From Microvirga lotononidis (lineage in GTDB: Bacteria; Pseudomonadota; Alphaproteobacteria; Rhizobiales; Beijerinckiaceae): a stretch of DNA of 64,000 bases. The stretch is from contig NZ_CP141050.1 of assembly GCF_034627025.1 (NCBI RefSeq), positions 620,001 to 684,000 on the forward strand. Direction: 5' to 3'. The position numbers and the translations under genes were made by a program. Under the pieces are notes generated by a model. It ran no database searches, was not told the origin of the DNA, and saw nothing but the letters and a program-made list of their open reading frames with translations. This document shows positions 19,953-28,236 of this stretch, piece by piece. The number at the start of each line of letters is the position of its first letter. Position 1 is the stretch's first letter.

Positions 19953-20954
19953 CTAAGCTTTGATATCGCTGGGTTGGATCACGAGATCTTCGGCCTTGAA
20001 GCCCTTCTCGATCACTTTGTATTCGGCCAGGATATCAATGTTCTTCTGCCAAGCGCTGAGATCAGCCGCGCCAATCCCCTTCTGTTTCGTTAGTGAACTT
20101 TGCCAAATTGATGGGATGAACGAATCTGTGAAAGCGCGCTTCAGCACAGCCTCCTGCCCCTTCCAAGTCTGGGCATGCTTATCGATTGCGATTGCTAAAG
20201 CCTCATCAACATGACCATCGATAACCCACTGGATTGCCTCACTAAGGGCAGTATTGAAGCCGCTCACTGCCTTTGGGTTGCTCTGAAGATACCGATCGCC
20301 AGTCACAACGACGTTACCAAACGACGGCAGGAAGTCGTTTGACGAGATCATGCCGACCTGCACACCTTCCGCTTCAAGGTTGTAGCGCCGCAGTTCCGAG
20401 AAAACGATGGCGTCAACCTTGTCGGCTTGCAGAGCCTGCACAATCGCCCCGGTGGCAATCACTTCTACATTGACATCATCCAGCTTCAGACCAGCCTGCT
20501 TCAGCCCGACTTGAAGCTGAAGGTAGTTAGGACTTCCGAGGCTTGTGACCGCAACAGTCTTCCCTTTCAGATCAGCGAAACTCTTGATATTCTTAGAGGT
20601 TTTGAAAAGGGTCGCTCCAATACCACGTTGGTAAGTGGTATGAACGACCTTGGTGGGAAGACCATTGGCTTTCGCAGCAATGACCGCATCGCCATTCGGA
20701 AAGCCGAATTGGACATTTCCGGCTGCCACGTTGCGCATAATGTCCGCGGCGGCGGCGTAAACGATGCGAACCTCGAGGCCATTCTTCGCGAATAGACCTT
20801 TCTCTTGGGCTACATAGATCGGAGCGTAAAATGGAACGGCTGCCCCATCGATTTGCAGGGTCACCGCCTCAGTGCTTTGAGCCCCCGCGATACGGGGGAA
20901 GAAGCCTGCGGCTGTGGCAAATGCACCACTTGCGAGAAATGTTCTACGCTTCAT
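19953..20954 (-). CDS. ABC transporter substrate-binding protein (NMT1/THI5-like)
   Basis: 333 residues. The signal sequence (MKRRTFLASGAFATAAGFFP) has a twin-arginine-like MKRR start. The mature domain matches the SsuA/ThiY fold: FYAPIYVAQEKGLFAKNGLE, the phosphate-cup-like AAAADIMRNVAAGNVQFG, and DLKGKTVAVTSLGSPNYLQL. Such proteins bind small aromatic or sulfonate ligands in the periplasm. The nucleoside phosphorylase next door makes a pyrimidine, nucleoside or thiamine-precursor ligand plausible; that is inference. Confidence 0.85.
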   Translation of the reverse strand: MKRRTFLASGAFATAAGFFPRIAGAQSTEAVTLQIDGAAVPFYAPIYVAQEKGLFAKNGLEVRIVYAAAADIMRNVAAGNVQFGFPNGDAVIAAKANGLPTKVVHTTYQRGIGATLFKTSKNIKSFADLKGKTVAVTSLGSPNYLQLQVGLKQAGLKLDDVNVEVIATGAIVQALQADKVDAIVFSELRRYNLEAEGVQVGMISSNDFLPSFGNVVVTGDRYLQSNPKAVSGFNTALSEAIQWVIDGHVDEALAIAIDKHAQTWKGQEAVLKRAFTDSFIPSIWQSSLTKQKGIGAADLSAWQKNIDILAEYKVIEKGFKAEDLVIQPSDIKA

Positions 20955-20978
20955 CAGAGAGCTCCCGGATTGGACGCG

Positions 20979-21773
20979 TTACCGAGCGTCGAGAAATGAT
21001 ACTGCTGTTGCCGCAAGACGAATAAGATTGTGCTGAGTTTCTTCGTAGTCTTCTAGCCATTGATCTGTCGCGCGATTGCCATGGACCGCCAAAACAGCGC
21101 CGACCTGAACTCCGAGGGCCCGGCCGACAGCGAATAGCGCTTCACATTCCATGTCCATACCGACAGCGCCTGCCTCGGTAAGCTGTCGCATCAGGCCAGC
21201 TGTTGGCAACTCCCGAGGGTCGGCGCCGGGCCGAGCCAAACGCTCTTGGCCCCAGTAGTAGGAATCCGTGGTGTAGATTGCGCCCCTGCGGAACGGAAGG
21301 TTGAGCGCCTTCGCTGCACGCTCAAGCGCCTCCACGATCTCTGCTGATGCGGGGATTGGCTCACTTGAGCGATCATAGACACGGGCAGTTCCTGTATTGC
21401 GAAGGGCTGTGTCTACAATCAGGAACGAGCCAAGAGGCATGCTCGGGTCAGTTGCTCCCATGCCTCCAACCCGGATCCCTCTTTTCATCCCAAGGTTAGC
21501 AAGCTCCACCACTGCAATCTCGGTTGAGGGACCCCCTATTCCTGTTGAGCAAACCGTGATCGGCGCGTCGTTCCACATGCCACGGGCCATTTGAAATTCC
21601 CGCCGACGCCCAATCTCTTTCACTTGCTTTAGGACACTTGCCGTCTTCGAAACCCGGTCTGGATCCCCTGGAAGAAGGACCGACGGCATCACGTCCGTTG
21701 CCTCGCAGGGTAAATGAGTAGGGCGCCCCTCAAGCCAGGGGAAGGCAGCTGAACGTGATGCTGTGTTGGTCAT
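20979..21773 (-). CDS. Nucleoside phosphorylase (uridine phosphorylase-like)
   Basis: 264 residues from the ATG at 21773, which overlaps the end of the permease gene by 4 nt. PNP_UDP_1 family: LLPGDPDRV, VCSTGIGGPSTEIAVVEL, RVGGMGATDPSMPLG, and the base-specificity region GAVGMDMECEALFAVG. It cleaves nucleosides with phosphate to give the base and ribose-1-phosphate. Lying inside an ABC-importer operon, it probably processes the imported compound. The long open frame upstream of 21773 is only read-through into the permease gene. Confidence 0.88.
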   Translation of the reverse strand: MTNTASRSAAFPWLEGRPTHLPCEATDVMPSVLLPGDPDRVSKTASVLKQVKEIGRRREFQMARGMWNDAPITVCSTGIGGPSTEIAVVELANLGMKRGIRVGGMGATDPSMPLGSFLIVDTALRNTGTARVYDRSSEPIPASAEIVEALERAAKALNLPFRRGAIYTTDSYYWGQERLARPGADPRELPTAGLMRQLTEAGAVGMDMECEALFAVGRALGVQVGAVLAVHGNRATDQWLEDYEETQHNLIRLAATAVSFLDAR

Positions 21774-22525
21774 GGCTGGTCTCGCCAAGATAGGAAGCGA
21801 CGCTCGAGAAGTTCGATGATTTGGTAGACGGCAATGCCCAAGAGCGCCGTTACGATGACAGCGGCGAAAAGAAGAGGCGTCTTGTAAGTGGCCGTCGCAA
21901 ACGTCATCAGGTATCCTAGGCCCTGCTTGCCAGCCATCCATTCAGCAAGAATAGCACCGACTACAGCTTGCACGGCCCCCACGCGAAGACCAATGAAGAT
22001 CTCGGGAAGGGCGGACGGGAACTCAATTCGTTGGAAGCGCTGCCATAGACTGAGATGAAGCACCTGCGCTAGATCATGGAGGCGTCTGTCGACTGAGCGG
22101 ATGCCGATGAGGGTCGCGATCAGAACCGGAAAGAAGACAAGCGATACAATTAGGATGAGTTTGGATGTGACGCCCAGACCAAACCAAATGACAAAAAGGG
22201 GCGCTAGAGCAATCTTTGGCGCGGTTTGCAAGAATAGGATTGGACCAGACAGCCAGCGTTCTACCCGCGCACTCTTTGCCAGAAGAAGCCCACTCGCAAT
22301 ACCTAAGAGCACTCCTACGGCATAGCCTGAGACGAGAATAGTGACGGTATAAATAAGATGGCTGAAAAGCTGTCCTTTAGCAGCCTCTAGAAGAGCATTC
22401 CAAACAGAGATCGGAGAAGGCAGCAGGAATTCAGGAACATCATAGATACGCGTATAGAGATCCCACGCGACAACGATGGCTGCGATAGCGAAAGTGGTCT
22501 CAATGACTCTCCAAAAGCCTTTCAT
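21770..22525 (-). CDS. ABC transporter permease (SsuC/TauC-type), first permease
   Basis: 251 residues, six hydrophobic segments and the EAA loop (LWQRFQRIEFPSALPEIFIG), ending ELLERRFLSW. Start overlaps the end of the ATPase gene by 4 nt (ATGA). Its closest visible relative is the second permease at 19133; they share the motif LQTAPKIA and the loop LHLSxWQRFxRIE, so one arose from the other or from a common duplication. Confidence 0.9.
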   Translation of the reverse strand: MKGFWRVIETTFAIAAIVVAWDLYTRIYDVPEFLLPSPISVWNALLEAAKGQLFSHLIYTVTILVSGYAVGVLLGIASGLLLAKSARVERWLSGPILFLQTAPKIALAPLFVIWFGLGVTSKLILIVSLVFFPVLIATLIGIRSVDRRLHDLAQVLHLSLWQRFQRIEFPSALPEIFIGLRVGAVQAVVGAILAEWMAGKQGLGYLMTFATATYKTPLLFAAVIVTALLGIAVYQIIELLERRFLSWRDQP

Positions 22526-23259
22526 CGTAGGTCCCGCCGAAGGTCAGCCATCAACTGGTGGAACGCTGGATCCAATTTCGTGCCTTCCCCTCGAGGGCGA
22601 ACAAGATCCACATTGTAGACGTTCTTGATACGGCCGGGACGTGACGACATCACAACTACCCTGTCGGAAAGGTAAGCAGCTTCTTCGACGCTGTGCGTTA
22701 CGAACAGAATAGTCTTCTTCGTTTGCGCCCAGATCGAAAGGAGCTCATCGTTTAGTCTATCGCGAGTGATGAGATCCAAGGCGCCAAAAGGCTCATCCAT
22801 CAGGAGCAGCGACGGATCATACGAGAGTGCACGCGCGATAGAGACCCGCTGACGCATTCCACCCGACAATGCGCGGGGTAAGGCAGTTTCGAAACCATTC
22901 AGCCCCACGAGCTTTAACAAGTCCACAGCACGGCTATCAGCCTCAACCCGGGCGACCCCCGCTGTATCAAGAGGGAAGCGAACATTCTCAAGCGCGGAGA
23001 GCCACGGTAGGAGAACCGGCTCTTGAAACACAAAGCCGACGCGCTGCCGGGATGAACTTCTATCGTCGACCTCGATAGATCCACCACTTGCCGTCTCTAG
23101 ACCAGCGAGAATGCGCAATAGAGTCGACTTCCCGCAACCAGAGGGGCCGATGATGCTAACGAACTCGCCGCGGCTCACATCAAGATCAGTTGGACTTAAC
23201 GCCGTTACCGCAGCGCCATTGATCGAAAAGTCTTTGTGAACACCTCGGATTTTAATCAT
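22522..23259 (-). CDS. ABC transporter ATPase (SsuB/TauB-type)
   Basis: 245 residues from the ATG at 23259. Complete ATPase: Walker A GPSGCGKST, Q-loop VFQEPVLLPW, signature LSGGMRQRVSIARAL, Walker B LLLMDEPFGALD, H-loop VTHSVEEA. First gene of the five-gene operon (ATPase, permease, phosphorylase, binding protein, permease) with 4-nt overlaps between the first three. A TTGACA box at 23367-23372 is a possible promoter. Confidence 0.93.
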   Translation of the reverse strand: MIKIRGVHKDFSINGAAVTALSPTDLDVSRGEFVSIIGPSGCGKSTLLRILAGLETASGGSIEVDDRSSSRQRVGFVFQEPVLLPWLSALENVRFPLDTAGVARVEADSRAVDLLKLVGLNGFETALPRALSGGMRQRVSIARALSYDPSLLLMDEPFGALDLITRDRLNDELLSIWAQTKKTILFVTHSVEEAAYLSDRVVVMSSRPGRIKNVYNVDLVRPRGEGTKLDPAFHQLMADLRRDLR

Positions 23260-23533
23260 TCGTCTGTTCGCACCTGAGGGTGTTAGCCATGGACTTGAAA
23301 GTCCCCGTTGCACTGACACACTCAGCCCCTTGCAGACAAGCTTCGACGAGCATGCATCCTGACTTCTTTTGTCAAAAACTGGGCAAATCCTGGTCACCGG
23401 CGGCCGCGCACTGAAACTCCGTAGCATCACGATGTGGGCAGTCGGTTGATCAGCGCCATAAAGCCGATGGCAACTTCTTTAGAAAGCCTGCCTAAGCCTC
23501 GGATAATCAGACCTGTTCAAGCAGCCAACTGAG
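23260..23533. other. Upstream region of the ABC operon
   Basis: Holds the probable promoter of the operon on the minus strand (TTGACA at 23367-23372). Near 23525-23540 a 14-base match to a tRNA D-arm (AGTAGCTCAGTTGG on the minus strand) is present but too short to call. Confidence 0.35.
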
Positions 23534-24130
23534 CTACTCCTGACAAGGCGCATTGCTAGGCTCCTCGGTGGCCGAGAGGTAGGTCTCGGCCGAGACACAG
23601 GTCGTCATAAGCGAGTTGAAGAGCCGCTGCAGCGTGCGGGGCGCTGAGAACAATGTTATATTATGAAATTTGAAGCCCGATCGGGATGCACGGCCACAGC
23701 GATGCTGTGACGCTCGCCTCATGAATGAAAAGAGAGTGTCACTCGCAGAGAAAACCTTGGTCAAGGGACTGGTAGGACTACCAGGCTGAGCCCTTATCCG
23801 CACTTTAACTAAACGTGAGACCAGGATCTTTCTGCTGTCTTCATTGCCTGCACGGCCGAAACAACATTATCTGCCTAGATGGTCATAGCTGTGTAGGCAG
23901 CAGATTAGAGGATGAGTGCCGCGATCGTGACGGTCACACATTATAAGAGAAACAGCAGCTCGCACTTCAGCCCGGTAGCGGAAGTCGAAAAAACTAAGAT
24001 GCTCTTTTCATTGAATTAAATGGCGGAGAGGGGGAGACACCGCATAATCTTCCATAACCCATGATATATCAATGACTTAACGGCACCAATAAGAGCCCTG
24101 TGTAGCACTCCCTTGGAGCACACGGCAACG
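23534..24130. repeat. Diverged direct repeat, copy 2 (topB 5' remnant plus non-coding)
   Basis: The minus strand at 23534-23653 still encodes TLQRLFNSLMTTCVSAETYL, matching LQRFFKSPSTVCVSAEGHLL at the N-terminus of the split topoisomerase. The following non-coding part repeats 15000-15480 in the same orientation at roughly 80-85% identity in the best blocks (my visual estimate). A 16-bp palindrome CTGGTAGGACTACCAG lies at about 23781-23796. Confidence 0.7.
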
Positions 24131-24362
24131 ACGATCAGGTATCAGATCCTTGGCGCAATGGCGGTAGCCCACGAGGCCTCAAGGCTGCCCACTTGATGAA
24201 TATGTGACTGCCTCGTTGGGCAGCACACCCTTGAGAACCTGCACCGCAGCCAACAGCGGATGTATTGGGTTGGCTGTTGTGCCCAGCCCATGCCGTGGCG
24301 CGCTGGCCAGAGTTGAAGAGCCGAGCCCAACCACCGTTGCGCCCCAGGTGCGAACCACCGGT

Positions 24363-24782
24363 TCAGGGCTCGGCGAACCCCGTGGCCCGTACGGCCAATG
24401 CTCCGGTTCGCGGATCACGGGTGAAGAACAGCCCGCCGCGCCGGGCCGAATGCCCCGGGATGTAGTCGAGCACAACCCGGCTGACCTCCTCCCCGCCATC
24501 CGCGGACACCTTGCCCTCGACCTCAACCTGAGCGGCCGCCTCGCCTGCGCCGTTGCGCGCGCGGAACAGGACCCGGTAGCCACCCTCTACGGGCGCCACG
24601 TTCTCGACTTGGACGGTGATCACGGGCGGTGTGGTAGCCCCGTGGAACGCCTGCCAGCCGATCACGCCGAAGACGCCGAGGACGAGGAAAAGTCCGATCC
24701 CGGCGGCCAGCCACTCCAACCATGGTACCCGCTGCGCCGGCTTTCCGGTCTGGATCTCGCCCGTCTTGTATTGCCGGTTCAT
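24363..24782 (-). CDS. TIGR02588-type membrane-anchored protein
   Basis: 139 residues. One N-terminal membrane helix (about 25-45, WLAAGIGLFLVLGVFGVIGW) follows a short basic cytoplasmic tail. The outer domain is an Ig-like beta-sandwich (PPVITVQVENVAPVEGGYRV, ... VDYIPGHSARRGGLFF-like end). It is the standard partner of the TIGR02587 protein encoded 7 nt upstream. The pair is conserved in rhizobia and methylobacteria; the function is not established. Confidence 0.8.
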   Translation of the reverse strand: MNRQYKTGEIQTGKPAQRVPWLEWLAAGIGLFLVLGVFGVIGWQAFHGATTPPVITVQVENVAPVEGGYRVLFRARNGAGEAAAQVEVEGKVSADGGEEVSRVVLDYIPGHSARRGGLFFTRDPRTGALAVRATGFAEP

Positions 24783-24789
24783 CGCTGCC

Positions 24790-25608
24790 TCACACTACCA
24801 GCCGCGCCGTCGCGGCGCCAAGCGACGCCGGGAAGCCCAGCACCACCAGCATGTTCGCGATCTCGGCCACGGCCACGCCGTCCGTCCGTCCGAAGCTCCA
24901 AAGCACATACAGGCTTACCAACAGGGCGATGCCGTAGCCGGCCATGGTGAAGTGCAGGAACGTCGACAGGAATGTTCCGCCCTCGGGCCGGCTCTCCTGG
25001 CCCGAGAACCCAATGCTGTAGACGAAGGCGTGCAGGAGCAGGAGGGAGAACACTCCCAGCGCCAAGGCGTGCCATGGCGTCATCTGGAAGGCGATCAGGA
25101 TCATCTCCTCCGTCGGGGCCATGTTGAAGGCCAGGAACAGAGCGCCGGCCAGCATCAGGAAGAGCTCGCCGGCATAGCCGGCCTCCTGCTTGCGCTCCTC
25201 CTCGGCCTTCATGTCCTGCTCGGCCCCAAGTTGCTTGCGCCCGAGCATGGCGCCGATGCTGGCCGGCACACTCTGCAGCGCCACCCGGCCAACGATTTCA
25301 CCCCAGCCCATGTCGAAGGTGATCACCGCAAGCGCCACGAGCAGCAGGGCGGACGTGATCACGCCGACCCCAAAGGCGGCGAAGGCGTCCATGGCGTCCT
25401 CCTTGAGGCTGAAGGTCTTCTCGAAGCCGGAGAAGTAGGAGAGCCCGACAAGCACCGCGAGAGTGAACCCCATGAGCAGCAGCAGGCGACCACGACCCAT
25501 GGCAAAGCCGAGCGACCACATCTCCATGGTCATCAGCAGCGGCAGGCCGAACAGGATCGCGCCGCCGAAGGCACGCGTCAGGCCGATGGCATAGCGTTCG
25601 CTGGTCAC
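24790..25608 (-). CDS. TIGR02587-type integral membrane protein
   Basis: About 270 residues with seven or eight hydrophobic helices. I prefer the GTG at 25608 because GAGG lies 5 nt upstream; GTG at 25614 or an earlier start at 25638 are alternatives. Recognisable stretches are SYFSGFEKTFSLKEDAMDAF and AFNMAPTEEMILIAFQM. It is translated just before its TIGR02588 partner, so the two probably form a complex. Physiological role unknown. Confidence 0.85.
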   Translation of the reverse strand: MTSERYAIGLTRAFGGAILFGLPLLMTMEMWSLGFAMGRGRLLLLMGFTLAVLVGLSYFSGFEKTFSLKEDAMDAFAAFGVGVITSALLLVALAVITFDMGWGEIVGRVALQSVPASIGAMLGRKQLGAEQDMKAEEERKQEAGYAGELFLMLAGALFLAFNMAPTEEMILIAFQMTPWHALALGVFSLLLLHAFVYSIGFSGQESRPEGGTFLSTFLHFTMAGYGIALLVSLYVLWSFGRTDGVAVAEIANMLVVLGFPASLGAATARLVV

Positions 25609-25610
25609 AG

Positions 25611-25814
25611 TCACCTCGTTTGTCGGCCCTGCTCCCACGCCTCAGGCCGAGGAAGCTTGGCCTTGAGGGGGAACCCGCCGTCCGGCTCCAGGTTCCCCCT
25701 CCCTCTCAGGACCCATGCCTTCGCCCCGACCTCCCGCGCCACCACCACGGCGGCCGGACCCGTGCCGTGGCTTGATGCCGGCAATGGCAGATCCGGCGCG
25801 AATGAGGTCGACAT
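25611..25814 (-). CDS. Possible small hypothetical protein, 67 aa
   Basis: Frame starts MSTSFAPDLPLPASSHGTGP and ends KLPRPEAWEQGRQTR; its stop codon overlaps the start region of the TIGR02587 gene, which would allow translational coupling. No strong ribosome-binding site and no recognised domain. It might instead be the leader of the following gene. Confidence 0.35.
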   Translation of the reverse strand: MSTSFAPDLPLPASSHGTGPAAVVVAREVGAKAWVLRGRGNLEPDGGFPLKAKLPRPEAWEQGRQTR

Positions 25815-25837
25815 GCAAAGGCTCACGGGGCCCATCC

Positions 25838-26047
25838 CTATGCCTCCCGAGATCGGGGGATGTCCGGCGCTCCGCGGGAACTCCGGTACGTCTCCCGGGT
25901 CACCCACGTGGCGAAACCGAGGACGGCGGCGGCGTAGGCCGCAAGGACCGTCCCGGAATCGATCATCATCGCCCCGAGGGTTCCGAGCATCAGGCACACG
26001 CCACCGAACAGGATGGCGGCATTCAGGATGGCACGAGATCGCGTCAT
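25838..26047 (-). CDS. Small two-helix membrane protein, 69 aa
   Basis: Two hydrophobic helices (ILNAAILFGGVCLMLGTLGA and GTVLAAYAAAVLGFATW) separated by a short loop, with charged ends. GGAGGGTCC precedes the ATG at 26047. It follows the CBS-BON gene by 17 nt on the same strand, so they are probably co-transcribed. Function unknown. Confidence 0.65.
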   Translation of the reverse strand: MTRSRAILNAAILFGGVCLMLGTLGAMMIDSGTVLAAYAAAVLGFATWVTRETYRSSRGAPDIPRSREA

Positions 26048-26064
26048 CGGACCCTCCTCCCTGT

Positions 26065-26964
26065 TCAGGATACGGAGCGGGGCCGCAGGACCAGGCGGTC
26101 CTGGATGGAACGGATCCCCGGCGTGTTCTCGGCGGCGACGAGGATCGCCTCGCGTTCGGCCGCCGAATCCACCACCCCGGCGATGTCGACGTTGCCGCGA
26201 TGCACCGAGATGTTGATCAGCGGATGAGAGGGCGTCACCGCCTTCACCCGGTCCATGAGGTCACGCAGGATGGCATCATCCGTGGGAGGATCCGCGAATA
26301 CGGCGGCCTGGTGACGTGCCACTGCCTTGACGAGGTCGCTGCGGCTGACGATGCCGACAAGATGACTCCCGCGGACGACGGGCATCCGCTTGAGCCGCCG
26401 CTTCTCCATGATGTCGGCAGCGTCCGCGAGCGTCATGGCCTCGGTGGCCGTGACCACCTGCGGCCTCATCACGTGCTGCGCCTTGCGGCCATGGGTCCGC
26501 ACGTAGTCGGCGGCCTCCGCCTCCACGTCGGTGAGGACCTTGCGCCACCACGGCCGCCGGCGCTCCGTCCCGATCTCGGCCCGCCGGATCAGGTCGCCCT
26601 CGCTGACGATGCCAAGCAGACGCCCGTCGGCTCCGATCACGGGCACGGCGCTGATGCGCTTGCCGGCCAGAACATTGGCGATCTCGCTCACCGGGGTGGC
26701 CGTCGAGACGGAGACCACATCGCGCGTCATCACATCCGCGACTGTGAGCGGGGATGATACCGCGCCCGAAAGCGGGTGCTGCGGCCTGCGGCCCTGACCA
26801 TGGGGACCGCGGGGCGTCGAGCGGCCGAAGGCCTCGCGCCGCAGGCGCCATGGCATCAGCGCGATGCGGCCGCCATCGTCCGGCATGGACGATTGGCCAA
26901 GGGCCAGGGACAGCAGCCGGTGCGGCGTCAACGGCTCGGTCAAGCGGTGATGGCGTGCAGTCAT
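26065..26964 (-). CDS. CBS-domain pair plus BON domain protein
   Basis: 299 residues from the ATG at 26964 (GGGAGAAG upstream). A low-complexity N-terminus of about 70 residues precedes two CBS motifs (VADVMTRDVVSVSTATPVSE and QHVMRPQVVTATEAMTLADA, each followed by GIVS) and a C-terminal BON domain (INISVHRGNVDIAGVVDSAA). CBS pairs sense adenosine nucleotides; BON domains often bind membranes or other BON proteins. A shorter paralog is at 45632-46324. Confidence 0.88.
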   Translation of the reverse strand: MTARHHRLTEPLTPHRLLSLALGQSSMPDDGGRIALMPWRLRREAFGRSTPRGPHGQGRRPQHPLSGAVSSPLTVADVMTRDVVSVSTATPVSEIANVLAGKRISAVPVIGADGRLLGIVSEGDLIRRAEIGTERRRPWWRKVLTDVEAEAADYVRTHGRKAQHVMRPQVVTATEAMTLADAADIMEKRRLKRMPVVRGSHLVGIVSRSDLVKAVARHQAAVFADPPTDDAILRDLMDRVKAVTPSHPLINISVHRGNVDIAGVVDSAAEREAILVAAENTPGIRSIQDRLVLRPRSVS

Positions 26965-27238
26965 GTTGTCTTCTCCCACGCGGCGCAGCATGCCAAAGGC
27001 TGAAGGACGATCCTGATGGGGCGCATGCCGCGCCGGCCCCTGAAAGGGCACTAGGAATCCGAGGATGGTTCAGGAGTCGTCATGGCCCCGAATGGCGGGC
27101 CGCCGTGATGGGGCATGCCGGCCTTCGGGGTTCAGCAGCCTGGGAGGAGGTGCCCCGCGCAATGATCGGAAAAGTGACGCAGCGTATTCATGACACCCTT
27201 AAGGTAAGTAGAAGATCCACGAATTCAAGCTAGGGCCG
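26965..27238. other. Intergenic region, no gene supported
   Basis: Contains a GC-rich hairpin around 27018-27040 (GGGGCGCATGCCG paired with CGGCCCC) and nothing else that I can support. Confidence 0.3.
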
Positions 27239-27460
27239 TCACGAGCGACGGGGAGCCCCGGCCGCCACCGCCTGTGCGACCCTGATCCAGTGCCTGAGGC
27301 GGCCGGCATCCTGCCGGTTGAACGCGGCGCGGCGTTTGAGGTCATCGAAGCTGTCGTCGCGGCAGGCGCGCTCGAACTGCTCGCGGGCCAAGGCTTCGAT
27401 GTCCTCCGAGGTGGATGCCCCATTGCGCAGGCTCGCGGTGCGTTGGGCATGACTCGACAT
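27239..27460 (-). CDS. Hypothetical protein, 73 aa
   Basis: Predicted helical cytosolic protein (TSEDIEALAREQFERACRDD, then DLKRRAAFNRQDAGRLRHWI). It lies 12 nt after the HTH gene on the same strand, so the pair looks like one operon. No family recognised. Confidence 0.5.
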   Translation of the reverse strand: MSSHAQRTASLRNGASTSEDIEALAREQFERACRDDSFDDLKRRAAFNRQDAGRLRHWIRVAQAVAAGAPRRS

Positions 27461-27472
27461 CTTGCTCTCCTC

Positions 27473-27724
27473 TCACAGATGCGACATGGGCTTGAGGCCC
27501 ACATGAGCCTGATTTTGTGCTCGCTGGGCGTACTCCCGCGCAAGGCGGCTCACGGTGCTGGCGCTCAGGCCCAGACGGACCGCAATGGTGGCGTAGTTCA
27601 GGCCCCGCGCCTTGAGTGCCATGATGTGCGAGGACCGCCGCTCGATCTCGGCCTCGCGGCGGGCACGCTCCTCGGGTGTCGTCACCCGATAACTCAAGGA
27701 TCTCTTCTTCGATTCTCTGCTCAT
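27473..27724 (-). CDS. Small helix-turn-helix protein
   Basis: 83 residues. A basic coiled segment (TPEERARREAEIERRSSHIM) is followed by a clear helix-turn-helix (ALKARGLNYATIAVRLGLSA and STVSRLAREYAQRAQN), similar to the HTH of resolvases and sigma-70 region 4. Likely a DNA-binding regulator. The micro-ORF at 27841-27906 and its hairpin lie just upstream on the same strand, so it may be controlled by read-through of that hairpin. Confidence 0.7.
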   Translation of the reverse strand: MSRESKKRSLSYRVTTPEERARREAEIERRSSHIMALKARGLNYATIAVRLGLSASTVSRLAREYAQRAQNQAHVGLKPMSHL

Positions 27725-27807
27725 GATACCCTGCCGAAAAGCGCGGCGGCGGGACGTGCATGCGCCCGCACCTCAATCCGACTTGATGTTTTGATCGGCT
27801 TCCTCAC

Positions 27808-27840
27808 CCCGGGTCCGCGTGCCCGCACGGCGGACCCGGG
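27808..27840 (-). terminator. GC hairpin abutting micro-ORF stop (27841-27906)
   Basis: Perfect 11-bp stem CCCGGGTCCGC / GCGGACCCGGG with an 11-nt loop, beginning at the base next to the stop codon TAG. No T run follows, so it may be an attenuator, a processing site or a Rho-associated structure rather than a classic terminator. Confidence 0.6.
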
Positions 27841-27906
27841 CTAGCGTCCCGCGACCAGAGTTCCGGCGCGGCAGCGGCCGCGATGATGTGTGAGAAACGG
27901 CACCAT
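27841..27906 (-). CDS. Micro-ORF / small RNA gene, 21 codons (family member)
   Basis: 66-bp frame (MVPFLTHH at the start, ending RAGTLVAGR) with TTGACA exactly 31 nt before the ATG and TAAGCT as -10 after a 16-nt spacer, so the predicted transcript starts at or within a few nt of the ATG. The C-terminal pattern R-A-G-x-L-x-A-G-x is shared with 30641, 50908 and related frames. It may be a translated micropeptide or an sRNA that happens to keep an open frame. Points toward the HTH gene at 27724. Confidence 0.5.
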   Translation of the reverse strand: MVPFLTHHRGRCRAGTLVAGR

Positions 27907-28009
27907 GATGGAGCAAGCTTAGGCTGCCTCACGGCTTTGTCAAACCGCGCCTTCCGACGCGGGCAGTAACCTTGACAATCATCCTGGCGCAGCCGACATT
28001 GAAGAGGTC

Positions 28010-28069
28010 ATGTCCAGGATCCGTACCTTTTCCGCATTGCGCGCAGGCCGTCTGAAGACGGGAGCCTGA
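28010..28069 (+). CDS. Micro-ORF / small RNA gene, 19 codons (diverged family member)
   Basis: TTGACA lies 32 nt before the ATG and AGAGG is next to it. The peptide begins MSRIRTFSAL and ends RAGRLKTGA, sharing R-A-G-x-L-x-x-G-x with its relatives but two codons shorter. The hairpin CCCCGGAC / GTCCGGGG (28071-28093) starts one base after the stop codon. It precedes the small membrane protein at 28237. Confidence 0.45.
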   Translation: MSRIRTFSALRAGRLKTGA

Positions 28070-28070
28070 G

Positions 28071-28093
28071 CCCCGGACGCTTCCAGTCCGGGG
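28071..28093 (+). terminator. GC hairpin after micro-ORF 28010-28069
   Basis: 8-bp perfect stem CCCCGGAC - 7-nt loop - GTCCGGGG directly after the micro-ORF stop codon; no T run. Confidence 0.5.
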
Positions 28094-28236
28094 TTGAACG
28101 GTCCACGGCAAAACCCAACCCGCCTCAATCCCATCGTCATCCGCCGCGTGGATTGATCCGGCGTACACGGGTTTCTGCAATCACCATCCAATCGCAATGA
28201 GCGGCCGTCTCGCAGAGGCTGCCGCATGGTGAGGTC

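Noticed and set aside
18181-23540. Idea that the tRNA 3' half (18181-18232) and the D-arm-like match (23525-23540) are halves of one tRNA split by the ABC operon
   Set aside because: The putative acceptor strands do not pair, and the 5' match is only 14 bases, which occurs by chance in many tRNA genes.
24616-26757. Very long plus-strand open frame (over 700 codons) across the TIGR02588/TIGR02587/CBS region
   Set aside because: Its product is His/Arg/Pro-rich without domain pattern, while the minus strand carries three recognisable proteins with ribosome-binding sites. It is an antisense shadow of GC-rich coding DNA.
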